Of a stretch of DNA of 64,000 bases, positions 1-11,001 are shown one piece after another; the stretch's first letter is position 1, and each line of letters starts with the position of its first letter. The position numbers were made by a program, and so were the translations under genes. The notes beneath the pieces are model-generated. The model had not been told where the DNA came from, did no database searches, and was given only the letters and a program-made list of their open reading frames with translations. Origin of the DNA: Hemicentrotus pulcherrimus (Eukaryota; Echinodermata; Echinoidea; Camarodonta; Strongylocentrotidae). The stretch covers positions 54,949 to 118,948 of the forward strand of contig BEXV01000387.1 in assembly GCA_003118195.1 (NCBI GenBank). Direction: 5' to 3'.

Positions 1-145
1 GGGGGGGGGGGGTCTCCTTTTAAGAGACTGTGCAGTGGCTAGCTTTTAATAATTGTCTTTTATAAACCATTAATTTTGTTAGCTACTGCTCAGTTCATGC
101 ACCGAAATGTACGAAAATGTTCCTTTCACACTAAAACGTCCATAC

Positions 146-360
146 CTGTATGGGCTTTGTTTCTTGGTACCATGTGATAGTGATTGGCTGTGACCCAGTG
201 ACCTGGGCCGTGAATTTCACATCATCACCCTCGGCAACTTCAATGTCAACAATCGGCTGGACAAACTCTGGAGGAGATATGATGATCTCGATGTCCTTCG
301 GAGCTTCTTGTTCAACTTGCAGAATTATTTCAGCCTTCTCTCCTGGTTTGGGTAGCTCGT
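146..360 (-). CDS. TTN: Titin exon 34: N-terminal half of an Ig domain
   Basis: The exon begins after ttaatacttag with two bases that complete a codon (phase 1) and ends CAG before gtatgg (phase 0). It encodes a short acidic linker (KPGEKAEIILQVE), then the A to C strands of an I-set domain starting PPEFVQPIVDIEVAEG and reaching the core Trp in TWYQE. The B-strand Cys is replaced (VKFTAQV). The domain is cut by an intron just after the Trp, and its second half lies outside the window. Exon 33 ends with one base that makes Asp with the first two bases here. Confidence 0.85.
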
Positions 361-1466
361 CTAAGTATTAACATATGATTTAAAATGGAGGATGAAAACA
401 AAATTAAAATGCTTTCCTTTAGATTAGATGGATAGTTGACATTCATACTTCTGTGATAAAACAAACAATAACTAAGAAAAATCTCTGTAAATTGATAACA
501 TATTTTATCTTTTTGATCATTAATATAATTCTTTAGATGATAGACAGACCCTTTATCATCGAGTTCATCATAAGGTTTGGCATTAATTAAGCTACTTCAA
601 ATTCAAGTACTTTAAAATGATTCTCTTTCATCACTTTTTAAGAATTTCATTGCATTGTTGGATTTAGGAAAACAGTGATTGGTTTTCTGTTTATTACTAA
701 TCTGAATACACCTTTGAATGGAAGTCATCTAGAAAATAATTATGAAAAACGAAAGTGCTATCACCACACAAACATACAAATGCAAAAACTGGTGACATAC
801 TCAACAAACAAAAACATATAGAACATGCATCAAAACATAATATATGTATATTTACCATGCTGCTTTCTCAAAATCAAAATATCTCTTGTTATCTCCATCT
901 TCATTTTCATTCTCATATATATCACTTGCGTCACAATCATGCATTCACAAAAACAATTTACAACGTGCTACAAACAAAAAAGCATTCAAATACATTTCTC
1001 TCTCATTTCAATTCAAGGCATCACGCATCAAATATATAGGCAGACATTAACAAATCATTGCATAATAATAAAAAAGAACAAAACTGGAACTAAATGTGCA
1101 ATATGCATTATTTTATTGAGTTATAAAATGCTGAAAAAGAAATTTGTTATTGTGCATGGGCATTCACAATAAATAGCAAAATATCAACAAATGAAAGAGC
1201 ATGCTTCATTCATATCACTGCAAAACGATGTCAGATAAGAAATTTCACTTCTTCCAAAAAAATTGTTTTTTACATGAACTGTAATGTGAGTTTGATATTG
1301 CTGTATCATGTTGTAATACCCTACAGACAATATCAATCAAATAATTAACGATCAAAGAATGTTACATTTACAAATAAAATCTCTGAAATCAACTTCAAAC
1401 AGCATGCATACAAACATACAAATTGAATCACTTGCATGCCACTGGTAACAAAATCAGAACACTTAC
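361..1466. other. Intron, AT-rich, nothing distinct
   Basis: Intron of 1.1 kb between exons 33 and 34. It is AT-rich with scattered ATG-containing open stretches that lack codon bias, splice context or domain similarity. I see no repeat or RNA gene. Confidence 0.7.
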
Positions 1467-1943
1467 CATAGACACGGATCTCGGCAACAGTTGTGGCATT
1501 ACCGAGTGGGTTAGTAGCCTCACACACAAAGGTACCATGATCATCTTTGGTAACCTCAGTGATGCAGAGCTGACTCACCCCATCATTGTAGTTAATCACC
1601 ACATACCTCTCGCCCTTGAGGCCCTCCCCGTTATGATACCACTTGAAGGCGGGCTGTGGGGTGCCTGTGAACCTGCACTCCAGGTACACGATCCCACCCG
1701 GAGACGCTTCCTGAGACACCAGCTCCTGGACCACTACCGGACCCTGCTTGTGCTCAGTGGTCACTTGGCGGATGATCTCCTCGGTTATCTTGGTGGCAGT
1801 GTCTTTGATCTGCACTTCGATATCCTCTGGTATTTCAGTGACCTTGGTGGTGATTGTAGTGGTTTTCTCTGTGGTGATTTCCTCAAAGGATTCTGGAGAC
1901 TTCTCCAGTGTAATTTCAACTGGTGCAAGCTCCTGAGGGACTT
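1467..1943 (-). CDS. TTN: Titin exon 33: acidic linker plus one complete Ig domain
   Basis: The acceptor is a run of A then tag after 1943; the donor is gtaagt below 1467; phase is 1-1 over 477 bases. The first third is a spring-type linker with VPQELAPVEITLEKSPE and a Thr-rich patch (ITTEKTTTITTKVTEIP). It echoes the PLAPVELT repeat of exon 31. A whole I-set domain follows in one exon, with VYLECRFTG, core FKWYHNGEGL and the Cys/Asn end FVCEATNPLGNATT. The symmetrical phase means the exon could be skipped without frameshift. Confidence 0.9.
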
Positions 1944-4494
1944 CTATTTTTTTTTTAAGGAATGAACAAAGAAAATAGTGTCAGTCCAGCTCTTAATTTC
2001 ACAATGAAATTTAATAATTTAATGTTAGAATATGAATATAGCTTAGAATACCTAGTATTAATCAGACAATACCCAGTGATACCCTAACCCTAACCTTAAA
2101 CCTATAAAATCGATGTTGACCTATATATTACCCTGCACACTGCTAATATCACCATTTTTATTAAAAACCATAACTAAATGTGGTTAGTCCTTTCTGATTC
2201 TTTCATTTTTTACAAATTATCAACAATATCCTTGGGTACTTTAAAATATTTACTGTTATTGGCCATCCACAATATTTGTGATGTTTAAAAATTGTAGTTT
2301 TGTCCAGGAAATCATTTTTGATTTCATTAAAATTCAATGACTTGCCTTCCATCAGAATTCATCAAATTGAGATATTTTTACCTTCATGATGCCAGTAGAA
2401 CTTTGCATTGTTACATAATCAGAATACATCTAAAATCATTATGTGCAAATTAAATAAACATCAGCTCTGTTTAAAACAGGCAATGTGCAAAGAGTGACAG
2501 CCACCATGTGTACAAGAAGCATTTCATACAAAATCATAATAATGAATCATGCTACAGCCCAATTCCCTACCCCAACCCAATCTTAATCATAAAGAGGTAA
2601 AACATAAAATTAATCTCAGTAACTCATTTCCCCTTGAATATTTCTGATAAATATAGTACAGATGATGTGGTTCTATATATTTCTAAAATAAAGTGATAAG
2701 ACAAACCAAATGTGTTTTTATATATTTATAATACCCATGTCCAAAAACAAACCATATGACAGTAATATAAGGGAAAGGCCGGTAGATTTTTGATATATCT
2801 AAAACAGATGAAACTGAAAGTTGATATTGACTTGCAATATCAGATTCTGATGTAGGAGTCCCAAAAGGCACGGCATTAAAGTTTGTGAATACAGCAATCT
2901 TGGCGATATCTCCAATTTCCATATGCAGGTCTAATCTTGAGGAAAAAGTTTATATTCTATATGATTTTGCTATTTCTCCTTGCGGGTCTGTTTGGTAAGC
3001 GCATTATGTAGAACCTATCATTCATAAACTATAATGACGATTCATTTAAATGAGGAAGTGGTGTAGGGTTCCCAAAATACAAATAATGATATCAATGGGA
3101 AAAGGGATTTAAAAAAAAAAGATTCTAGTTGAGAATGCTTAAGCCATTTCAAGGAATACCTGTAAAAACAAACAGAAAAAGTCGACAGGATAATGGCAAC
3201 CTGGAATGATCCTACCTTCTGTACATACAAGATATACCATCAGGAACCGGCTAGAATGACAAATTGTCTTCTTGGACTGCTCTACAAAGTTCTTTAGTAT
3301 TCACTTTCTATTCTATCTCTATCCCTCGCATTATCTTACATATCATTTGTCACTCTGACTCAAACTCTCATTGGGTCTCTAGATAACTTCATGTCATCTC
3401 TTTGTCTGTGAATTTATATCAAATATCTTTCATAAAAGTCTTCCTATACCCAACACAAATCATATCAAGCTTTGCATGCTCTACAGCAACATGCTTGTAC
3501 TTGACCAACTCCCTCCTTGCAAGAGGGTTTCTGGGAAGGAAGAACATTCCTTAATAGTCCCTTTCCTAAGCTCTTTAAGACTGCTTCCTGAATTCAAAAA
3601 AGTATAACTAGTTTCACATTTTTTTTAGGAACATGCTACAAAACAATATTGTGCATACATGTACCACTGGTCAATACAAATCCACAAGATATATTGATCA
3701 CACAGGTTCACTTACTTCACAAAACAATTCATTGACGAAATAATAGAACAGGACAGAACATCCAAAAGTCCATAATCTAAACATCCTTTTCGCTGAGAAA
3801 AAGCTCCAGTTCAAACACATGAGCAAAGACATAGAACATACACAAGTCATAGAGGTGGATCCAGGTATCGGCTGCAGCTTCAACTTTTCCAACATTACAG
3901 TTGTTATGCTTCCCAGGAATCATGGTATTCAAATGATTCATCACATTTTCAGAAAAATCTCAGATCCACCTCTGCATTTTTCTCTAACAAAACAGCCCTT
4001 TCAACTCCATGGCCCATGCTGTGCTCTCCACAAGTGCGCATATTCATGCATTATAATAATACATATTGACAATTCAATTTTATGTCAATCTTGATTTGCT
4101 TAATGTACATGTACATGCAAATGATTCTGCTACAGCATCTCTTCAGATCTGATCTCCTCTTTTCAATTTTTTGAGCTTTTTTCTCAAAAAAAAGTGAAAA
4201 CAGAAATAATTTATTTCTCTCTCCATATCCCAAATGAACTAGATGATAGTAGAGATTGATTTTTAGTAATATTTCATCATGTTTCACCTATTATTTTACT
4301 CTTGCCACCTGGAGGAGTCAAAACTGATCAGTAGGGCATAAATGCCTCGATCAGGCACATGAACAGTCCTGGAACCCTCCATCTTTAGTGAAGCTTTAAC
4401 AACCTCCTTTGGGCATTTGCACAGACCGTGTGAAAACAAGCTTTATACAAGCTTGCCATGCAGCATGCTTAATATTGCACATGCCTTTACTCAC
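1944..4494. other. Intron, nothing distinct
   Basis: Intron of about 2.55 kb. It has a very short telomere-like run (ccctaacccta near 2082) and an oligo-A run near 3110. The open stretches at 2683-2922, 3042-3230 and 3698-3895 show no Ig or linker character and no matched splice sites. Confidence 0.7.
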
Positions 4495-7400
4495 CACCTT
4501 TCTCAATCTCAAGTGTAATCTCAGGGTATTCTGCAACTTCAGAAACATCAAGGGCCACTTCCTCGCGGTGCTTCTCCTGCGGAATGACTTTTTGAACCTC
4601 AACACTTTTCTTCTCCACAGTGGTCACATCTACAGTTATTTCTTCCTTCTGTATTGGTTGAATTTCAAGCGATATTTCAGGCATCTCAGGGGCCTATTTG
4701 TCGATTGTAAGAATGGCCACTTCTGTTTTCTCGATTGGTTTTTGCTTCTGTTCAATGTCAATAGCAACAGTCTCCCTCTGTTGAGGTATTTCTTTTGATG
4801 TCACAGTAATGTCTACTTCCTTCTTTTCTTCAAGCTGAATTTCAATCATCTCGGGAGCTTTTCCCTCAACAGTAATTTCAGTTGTTTCCCGTTTCTCCTT
4901 GGGTGTTGGTGCGATCTTAATATCAGCTGGTTCTCTCTGTTCTGGACCCATGTCTATCACATCCAGTGGTATTTCTGTCACATCTTGAAGCTTTGCATCT
5001 ACTGTAGTAATCTCCTGAGGAACGTCTTGAGGGGAGCGTTCTTCTTTTTTTGGAAGTTCTAATACAAATCCTGGGAGTTCTTCCACTTCTTTTGGCCTAA
5101 TTTCAGATGGTGCAACCTCACCTAGCGCCTCTATTTTTTCTCTGATTTCTGTATGGGTAACTTCAAGCATGGTGGTTGGCAATTCCTCTATATCCTCTGG
5201 TCTAATCTGCAGTGAAACGACTTCCCCAGGTGCCACATACAACTGTTTTTCATCGATTTCAGGAAGTTCAACTGTCACACCTGGAAATTCCCCAACTTCT
5301 TCAGGTCTGACCTTAATTGCAGAAATATCTGATGGTGATTCGTGTAATGCGATTTCATCCTTCTGTGTTACTTCAACTACTGCAGCTGGCATTTCCTCTA
5401 TCTTTTCTTCTTTGATCTCAATTGAGATAACTTCACTAGGCTGGCCATACAGTTGATTTTCTTCTATTTCTGGAAGTTCAATAGTAGTTGAAGGCAATTC
5501 GTCAACCATACTGGGTTTGATTTCACTTGGGACAAGTTGTTCTGATAATTGATCAGGTACTTTTTCTTCTTTTACAGGAACCTCAGCTCCTGCTGTGGGA
5601 AGTTCCCTAGCCTTCTCAGGTTAGACTTCAACAACCAATTCAACCTCACTTGGAAATTCCATAGGAATGTTTTCTTCCATTTGTGTAATTTGAATAGTAG
5701 AAGTGATTTCCTCAGGTTGAGTACTTTCAAATTCTACAGTCGTGATGGCTTCTGTAACTTCATCACCTTCCAATGANAATTTGAATAGTAGAAGTGATTT
5801 CCTCAGGTTGAGTACTTTCAAATTCTACAGTCGTGATGGCTTCTGTAACTTCATCACCTTCCAATGATTTTGTAACAGAAACACTGATCTCAGGTTGTTC
5901 AATATCTTCTTTCACTTAAGTAACTTGTTCTTTGGTAACCTCCACAGTGGTTGTTTCTATTGTTTTCTCTACTGATTCCACACCTTCAGTCACTTCAATC
6001 TTGAATGTAGTAGAAACTCTTCCATACTCATTGGTACCCACACATTCAAATTCTCTGTCGGTCTCCTGAAGAGGGTTGATTACTAGAACTGTGTTGCCAT
6101 CCTTCTCAAAGAGAGTAGTAAAGCGGGGGCCTTGTACTGGTCCACCATTGTGGAACCATCTTATTATTGGTTGTGGCTCTCCAATAATTTGGCATTTCAA
6201 GATAACTGTCTCTCCTAGATTCTGGCCAACATTTGTTAATGGCTGAATAATTGATGGTGCTTCAAAGACAACATCCTCTTCAGAGGGCTGTTCTACAGGC
6301 AAAGTAATATCTACTACATCAATAGTTTGTATTTCTTCCTTAACTTTCTCAAACTCGATGATAATATCAGGAAATTCAGGTTCTTGTCTTTCAACAGATA
6401 AAGACAATTCAGTGACTTCTGTGACTTCTTTATCCGGAATTCTGTCTTTTTCAATTGAAACACTTTCTTTTTCTATCTCTCTGGAAGAAACCTCTAATTC
6501 AACTTCTTTACCTGGAACTTCCTGCTGAGTAAGAAGTAGTTCTATAGCAACACCTTCCTTGGTTTCCTGTGGCTGTGTTCTCAAAACGGTATCAGTTAAT
6601 TCCTGTGGTTCTTCTGATTTGATCTCAACTGAAACTATCTCACTTGGGGTTGAAAAGGGTGTTTTCTCCTCGATCTGGGATATTTAGCCTGTGGCTGCTG
6701 GTAATTCTTCAACTTCAGATGCCTTGATTTCAGTAGGAGCAAATTCTTGTGGTACTTGCTGTGGCACTTGTTCCTCTCTATGTGAAATTTCAAGAACTGC
6801 TGCTGGTATCTTTTCAACTTCAGATAGCTTGATTTCAGTTGGAGCAATTTCTTGAGGCACTTGCTGAGGCAATTGTTCCTCTTTTTGTGGAATTTCAAGA
6901 ACTGCTGTCGGCATCTCTTCAACCTCAGATGGCTTGATTTCAGTAAGAGCAAATTCTTGTGGCACTTGCTGGGGCACTTGTTCCTCTCTTTGTGTACTTT
7001 CAACAACTGCTGCTGGCATCTCTTCAACTTCAGATGGCTTGATTTCAGTAAGAGCATATTCTTGTGGCACTTGCTGGGGCACTTGTTCCTCTCTTTGTGT
7101 ACTTTCAACAACTGCTGCTGGCATCTATTCAACTTCAGATGGCTTGATTTCAGTAGGAGCATATTCTTGTGGCACTTGCTGGGGCACTTGTTCCTCTCTT
7201 TGTGTACTTTCAAAAACTGCTGCTGGCATCTCTTCAACTTCAGATGGCTTGATTTCAGTAGGAGCAAATTCTTGTGGCACTTGCTCGGGCACTTGTTCCT
7301 CTCTTTGTGGAATTTCAAGAACTGCTGCTGGCATCTCTTCAACTTCTGATGGCTTGATTTCAGTAGGAGCAAATTCTTGAGGCACTTGCTGTGACACTTG

Positions 7401-8107
7401 TTCTACTCTTTGTGGGATTTCACCCACTGCTGCTTGCATCTCCTCAACTTCAGATGGCTTGATTTCAACAGCTGCAAATTCTTGTGGCATTTCTTGGGCA
7501 ATCCTCTCCTCTGTCTGTGCTGCTTCAACTGCTGGCACTTGTATTTCCTCAACTTCCAATGGTCGAACTTCAATCGTTTGGAAGTCTTTTGTGACCTCTT
7601 CAGGTAATACTTCCTCACTTTGAGGAATTCGAACTGTAGCAGTGGGTAACTCAGCAACCTATTGTGATTCTGTTTTCACAGGTGCTAGATCTTCCGATAT
7701 TTGCTCTTCTTGTGGCATAGTTGAGACTTCTTCTGCAGTTTGTACGTGCTCAGGCAGGGAATCCATAAACTTCAAGAGTATGTTTTCATGAGGAAGCCCA
7801 AGATCTCGATCCTCCTCAAGTACACCATCTTCTTCTTCCTCTTCGTCAACCTCTTCTTCAACAACCTCAGTAACCTTCTGAGTCTTGGTAGTGGTGATTA
7901 CTTTCCTCTTAACTATTTCCACATCACCATCTTCAGTTGGTCTTGTGATGATTTCTTCCACAATGTCCACCTTCTCTTCTGGCTCCTGAGGGATAATCAT
8001 TAGAGGTTCTATATCCTCATCTGGTTCTCTCTCCGCATCAATGACCTCTTTCACTACCTTGGTGGTTGTGGTTGTTGTTACGGTCACTTCTTTGGTAGTC
8101 TGCTCCA
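4495..8107 (-). CDS. TTN: Titin exon 32: 3.6 kb PEVK-like exon with 35-residue repeats, one Ig and six in-frame stops
   Basis: The exon starts after cttatag at 8107 (phase 1) and ends before gtgagt at 4495 (phase 1). Without the single N it is 3,612 bases, which keeps phase. It opens with a Thr-run patch (TVTTTTTTKVVKEV) and an acidic run. About eight tandem 35-residue repeats built on EVEEMPAAVLEIPQREEQ and VPQEFAPTEIKPS follow. One Ig domain lies at about 6260-5975 (VILKCQIIG, RWFHNGG, FECVGTNEYG). More degenerate repeats end the exon. Stops in frame are TAG 7659-7661, TAG 7125-7127, TAA 6684-6686, TAA 5916-5918, TAA 5621-5623 and TAG 4694-4696. An N at 5777 joins a 90-base duplication. Likely role: elastic spacer of the I-band. 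The stops may be errors, a null allele or decay of a skippable exon. Confidence 0.82.
5687..5867. repeat. Exact 90-base direct duplication joined by one N
   Basis: Bases 5687-5776 recur at 5778-5867 with a single N at 5777 between them. The two copies look identical by eye. This is the expected signature of contig ends that overlap but were joined as a gap rather than merged. The extra N puts the two halves of exon 32 out of register; either dropping the N or collapsing the duplicate (91 bases) restores one frame. Confidence 0.9.
6690..7660 (-). repeat. Coding tandem repeat, 105 bases (35 residues) per unit
   Basis: About eight near-identical units lie in exon 32. The + strand anchor tggcatctcttcaac recurs every 105 bases, for example at about 7012, 7117 and 7222. 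Each unit has EVEEMPAAV, then an E(I/S)(P/T)Q(R/K)EEQ step, VPQQVPQE(F/Y)A and TEIKPS. Diverged copies extend on both sides (7560-7660 and 4700-5600, e.g. RPKEVEELPGFV). Unit-to-unit similarity at base level points to recent unequal exchange. Confidence 0.9.
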
Positions 8108-11001
8108 CTATAAGGTGTATCAAGAAGAAAGAGTAAACATGGCATCAGAGCTACACAGCTGATGTGAAAGGTTTCCGAAAGCATGCTTTACCAGGCCACT
8201 GATCAATACTTACAAGGTAAATGCAATGCATGCACATTCTCTCGGATGCAGAAATTGGAGAAGGCATGATCCCGCAGATATATGAAATTTGGAATGCACC
8301 TAATACAAGCAACATGCATATTACATTGAAGATGGCAACAGATGCACGGATGTCCGTATGAAAATCAAATAGCATAGTCCATAGGCATTCCCTGTCCATC
8401 CTCTTTATCCAGCAAGTCAAATCTCATATGTTCAGAAATACTCTGACAACATATGTAAATGCATGAAGTCATGCAGTCAGGCAAAACTGATCACCAAACC
8501 AAACGACATGCTACAAATCAGCATAACTTTTTTTTCAACAAGCATGTAAAAGAAAGCCAACATGCAACAAACCAACCATATACTGTCAATACATGTGAAG
8601 GATATTTCTGATGCAGCATATGAAGAAAAGATGAAACAAAGTGAAGTCAAAAATTAAACAAAGAAGGAATTCGTTTAAACTCTCTCTATATTCAACATGG
8701 GACAATTGGTATGACTTTGAATTTAAAAAACTGTCAAAAACTACCAAGGAAGGGATTTGCACAATAAAAACTGTTTGCAAAAAAAACACATTAACAATCA
8801 TAAACTTCACATGATGAATTTGCAAAAAAAATCAAAGTCCTTTAACACATACTGCAAGGTTTTCATATCACAATTTCACCTGACACATCTATGTCTTTAC
8901 CTATCATAAGCTTTTGATGTTAGATGTCATTACAAAATGTATTTATAATGTACTAGGTGTGCTGGTACGATAATATAAAAGGCCTACTAAATACCTGAAT
9001 TAAAATAGGCACAGTTTTTTATACCACTTTATTGTTAAAGAAAAACAAAGATAACTCACAATAACCCTTCAACAAACACCAATTTAAAAAACCCACCTAT
9101 ATTAGATAAAAAATTATTTTAGTTCATCATTATACAAGGAAGATGAATAAGAATAGCGAAACAGAACAGAAACACACATATCCTTAAGGCTCTTCCTATT
9201 AAAAACTGATACTCAATTATCACTTATTGGTGTTTTGATTATTCCTAAATTTCCTTGATATAATCCATCAATTGAAATTATCCGTCATCAAAATACAATT
9301 ATACATGTACTAGGTAACTTGTTTCATATAAATACACATACATGTACATGTATGAGAAAAGGCTCTTCCTATTAAAAACTGATACTCAATTATCACTTAT
9401 TGGTGTTTTGATTATTCGTAAATTTCCTTGATATAATCCATCACTTGAAATTATCTGTCATCAAAATACAATTATACTAGGTAACTTATTTAATATATAT
9501 ATACACATACATGTACATGTATGAGAAAAGGCAGGCATAAAATATAGCATGGAGAAATATCAATGAAAGGTTCAGATCAGACGATGACAAGACGAGCATT
9601 AGATGATAATGATATAATAAACCTACAAATCCCATGCACATGAATAGCTATAAAATAATCTGTCTGGAGCCAGACGGAAGTTAACTCTGTGGAAAATGAT
9701 ATGATAACTGCCTTTCTGGCTCAAAACAAAGACAACATTCACTTGTTTTATAGCTTGAGAGTAATTTTGTAAAACTGATCCACAAAGCTGGTCTATTGTT
9801 TGTAATCCATCAAATGCTAACGCCCAGGATTACTTAGGGTAGACACTGTTCAATTTTGTGTTGAACCTTGGGCTTTATTAAGTGAGAAATTAAAAAACTG
9901 CTTCATTAGAAATACCTGTTTACTTTTGGTTGATGAATGTATAAAAGAAGCAAATGTTCCATAGATCAGGTATTGTTTCAGGTTCTGCATTGAAGCTTAT
10001 TTAGATATGAAACAGTTCAATAAATACCACCCCCCCCAAAAAGAGACCATTTTTTAAATGTGTGGATAATATCGACTGTACGAAACAAAGATCCTGTGCA
10101 TATTCCCTGAGGTCTGTGTTATAACATACAGAACTGTATTAAGCTTTAAGTCATCATGAAAAGCTGCTGAAGTTTTGGTGTGTCATATCTGAACAAGACT
10201 TTAGAGTCATTTGTTGGAGTTATTAAAATGTTGTTGTTCAGGAGATGGGATCTAAACTAAAATAAAGATAAGTATCTAGGCGTATAAATGTGGGTTACTT
10301 ATCAGGCTTACTTCATCCCCAAGTGACTCTGTTGACTTTACAGATGTAGGAAAGATAACATGCATAGTGCATCGAGGCATTATAGAGAATGGTCATGCAA
10401 GGAAGTATGTATCTAGCATGATGCAACTGCATGACCCTTTGTACACATAGATACTGACCAAGATGCCCAAAATTCATATCAACAAGCATAATAGGATTTA
10501 TTCAAAGCATAATAAACACATTTCTATCATAGTGTAACAGGCAAAGTATCATACATATGCATGTGTTCTAGATTATGAATAAAAAAAAATAAAAAATTTC
10601 ATAATTCCCATTTTTTATGTGGGATCCACCAAAGCAATATGTAAAAGAAATTAAAAAACAATCAAGGGAGCATATAAAATTAAATAAACGTCAATGCTAT
10701 TACATACTCTTAATGAATATTATAGGTCTCAAATTAGACATGAAAGAAGAGAGGAAAAACAATGAAAAATGATTATCATTGTTTGTGATATAGGAATAAT
10801 TTGCGCTTGTTTTTCTATCATTTTCTACAAGACTTACATGGAAGATATAATTTAAGTCAGATGAAGGATTTTTACACTACCGGTATATAAATATTAATGC
10901 GGGCAAAGTAGATAATACAATTTCAATCACTTTCCTCAAATCAGAAAAAATGAAAATATAATTCTTAAGACAGAGAGAAAATCTGAAAACGTTTGACTTA
11001 C
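8108..11001. other. Intron with a 173-base tandem duplication
   Basis: Intron of about 2.9 kb between exons 31 and 32, AT-rich. Apart from the tandem duplication listed separately I see only oligo-A and oligo-C runs (around 10030) and no coding character. Confidence 0.7.
9186..9530. repeat. Two-copy tandem duplication, unit about 173 bases
   Basis: The segment starting aaggctcttcctattaaa at 9186 repeats from 9359 with only a few substitutions and a 6-base loss in the second copy (atacatgtactagg becomes atactagg). Both copies end in catgtacatgtatgagaaaa. It is intronic and non-coding. No N lies between the copies, so unlike 5777 and 58956 there is no direct sign of an assembly join. Confidence 0.88.

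Noticed and set aside
2082..2100. Telomere-like ccctaaccctaacc
   Set aside because: Only two to three units, diverging at once; chance in an AT-rich intron.
2683..3895. Open stretches in the exon 32-33 intron as extra exons
   Set aside because: No Ig or linker composition, no acceptor-donor pair in the needed phase, and exons 32 and 33 already join in phase.
6852..7380. Two + strand open frames through the exon 32 repeats
   Set aside because: They are antisense shadows of the 35-residue repeat. The minus frame joins neighbours in phase and has Ig and linker character; the + frames are Cys/Trp/Leu-rich with no splice context.
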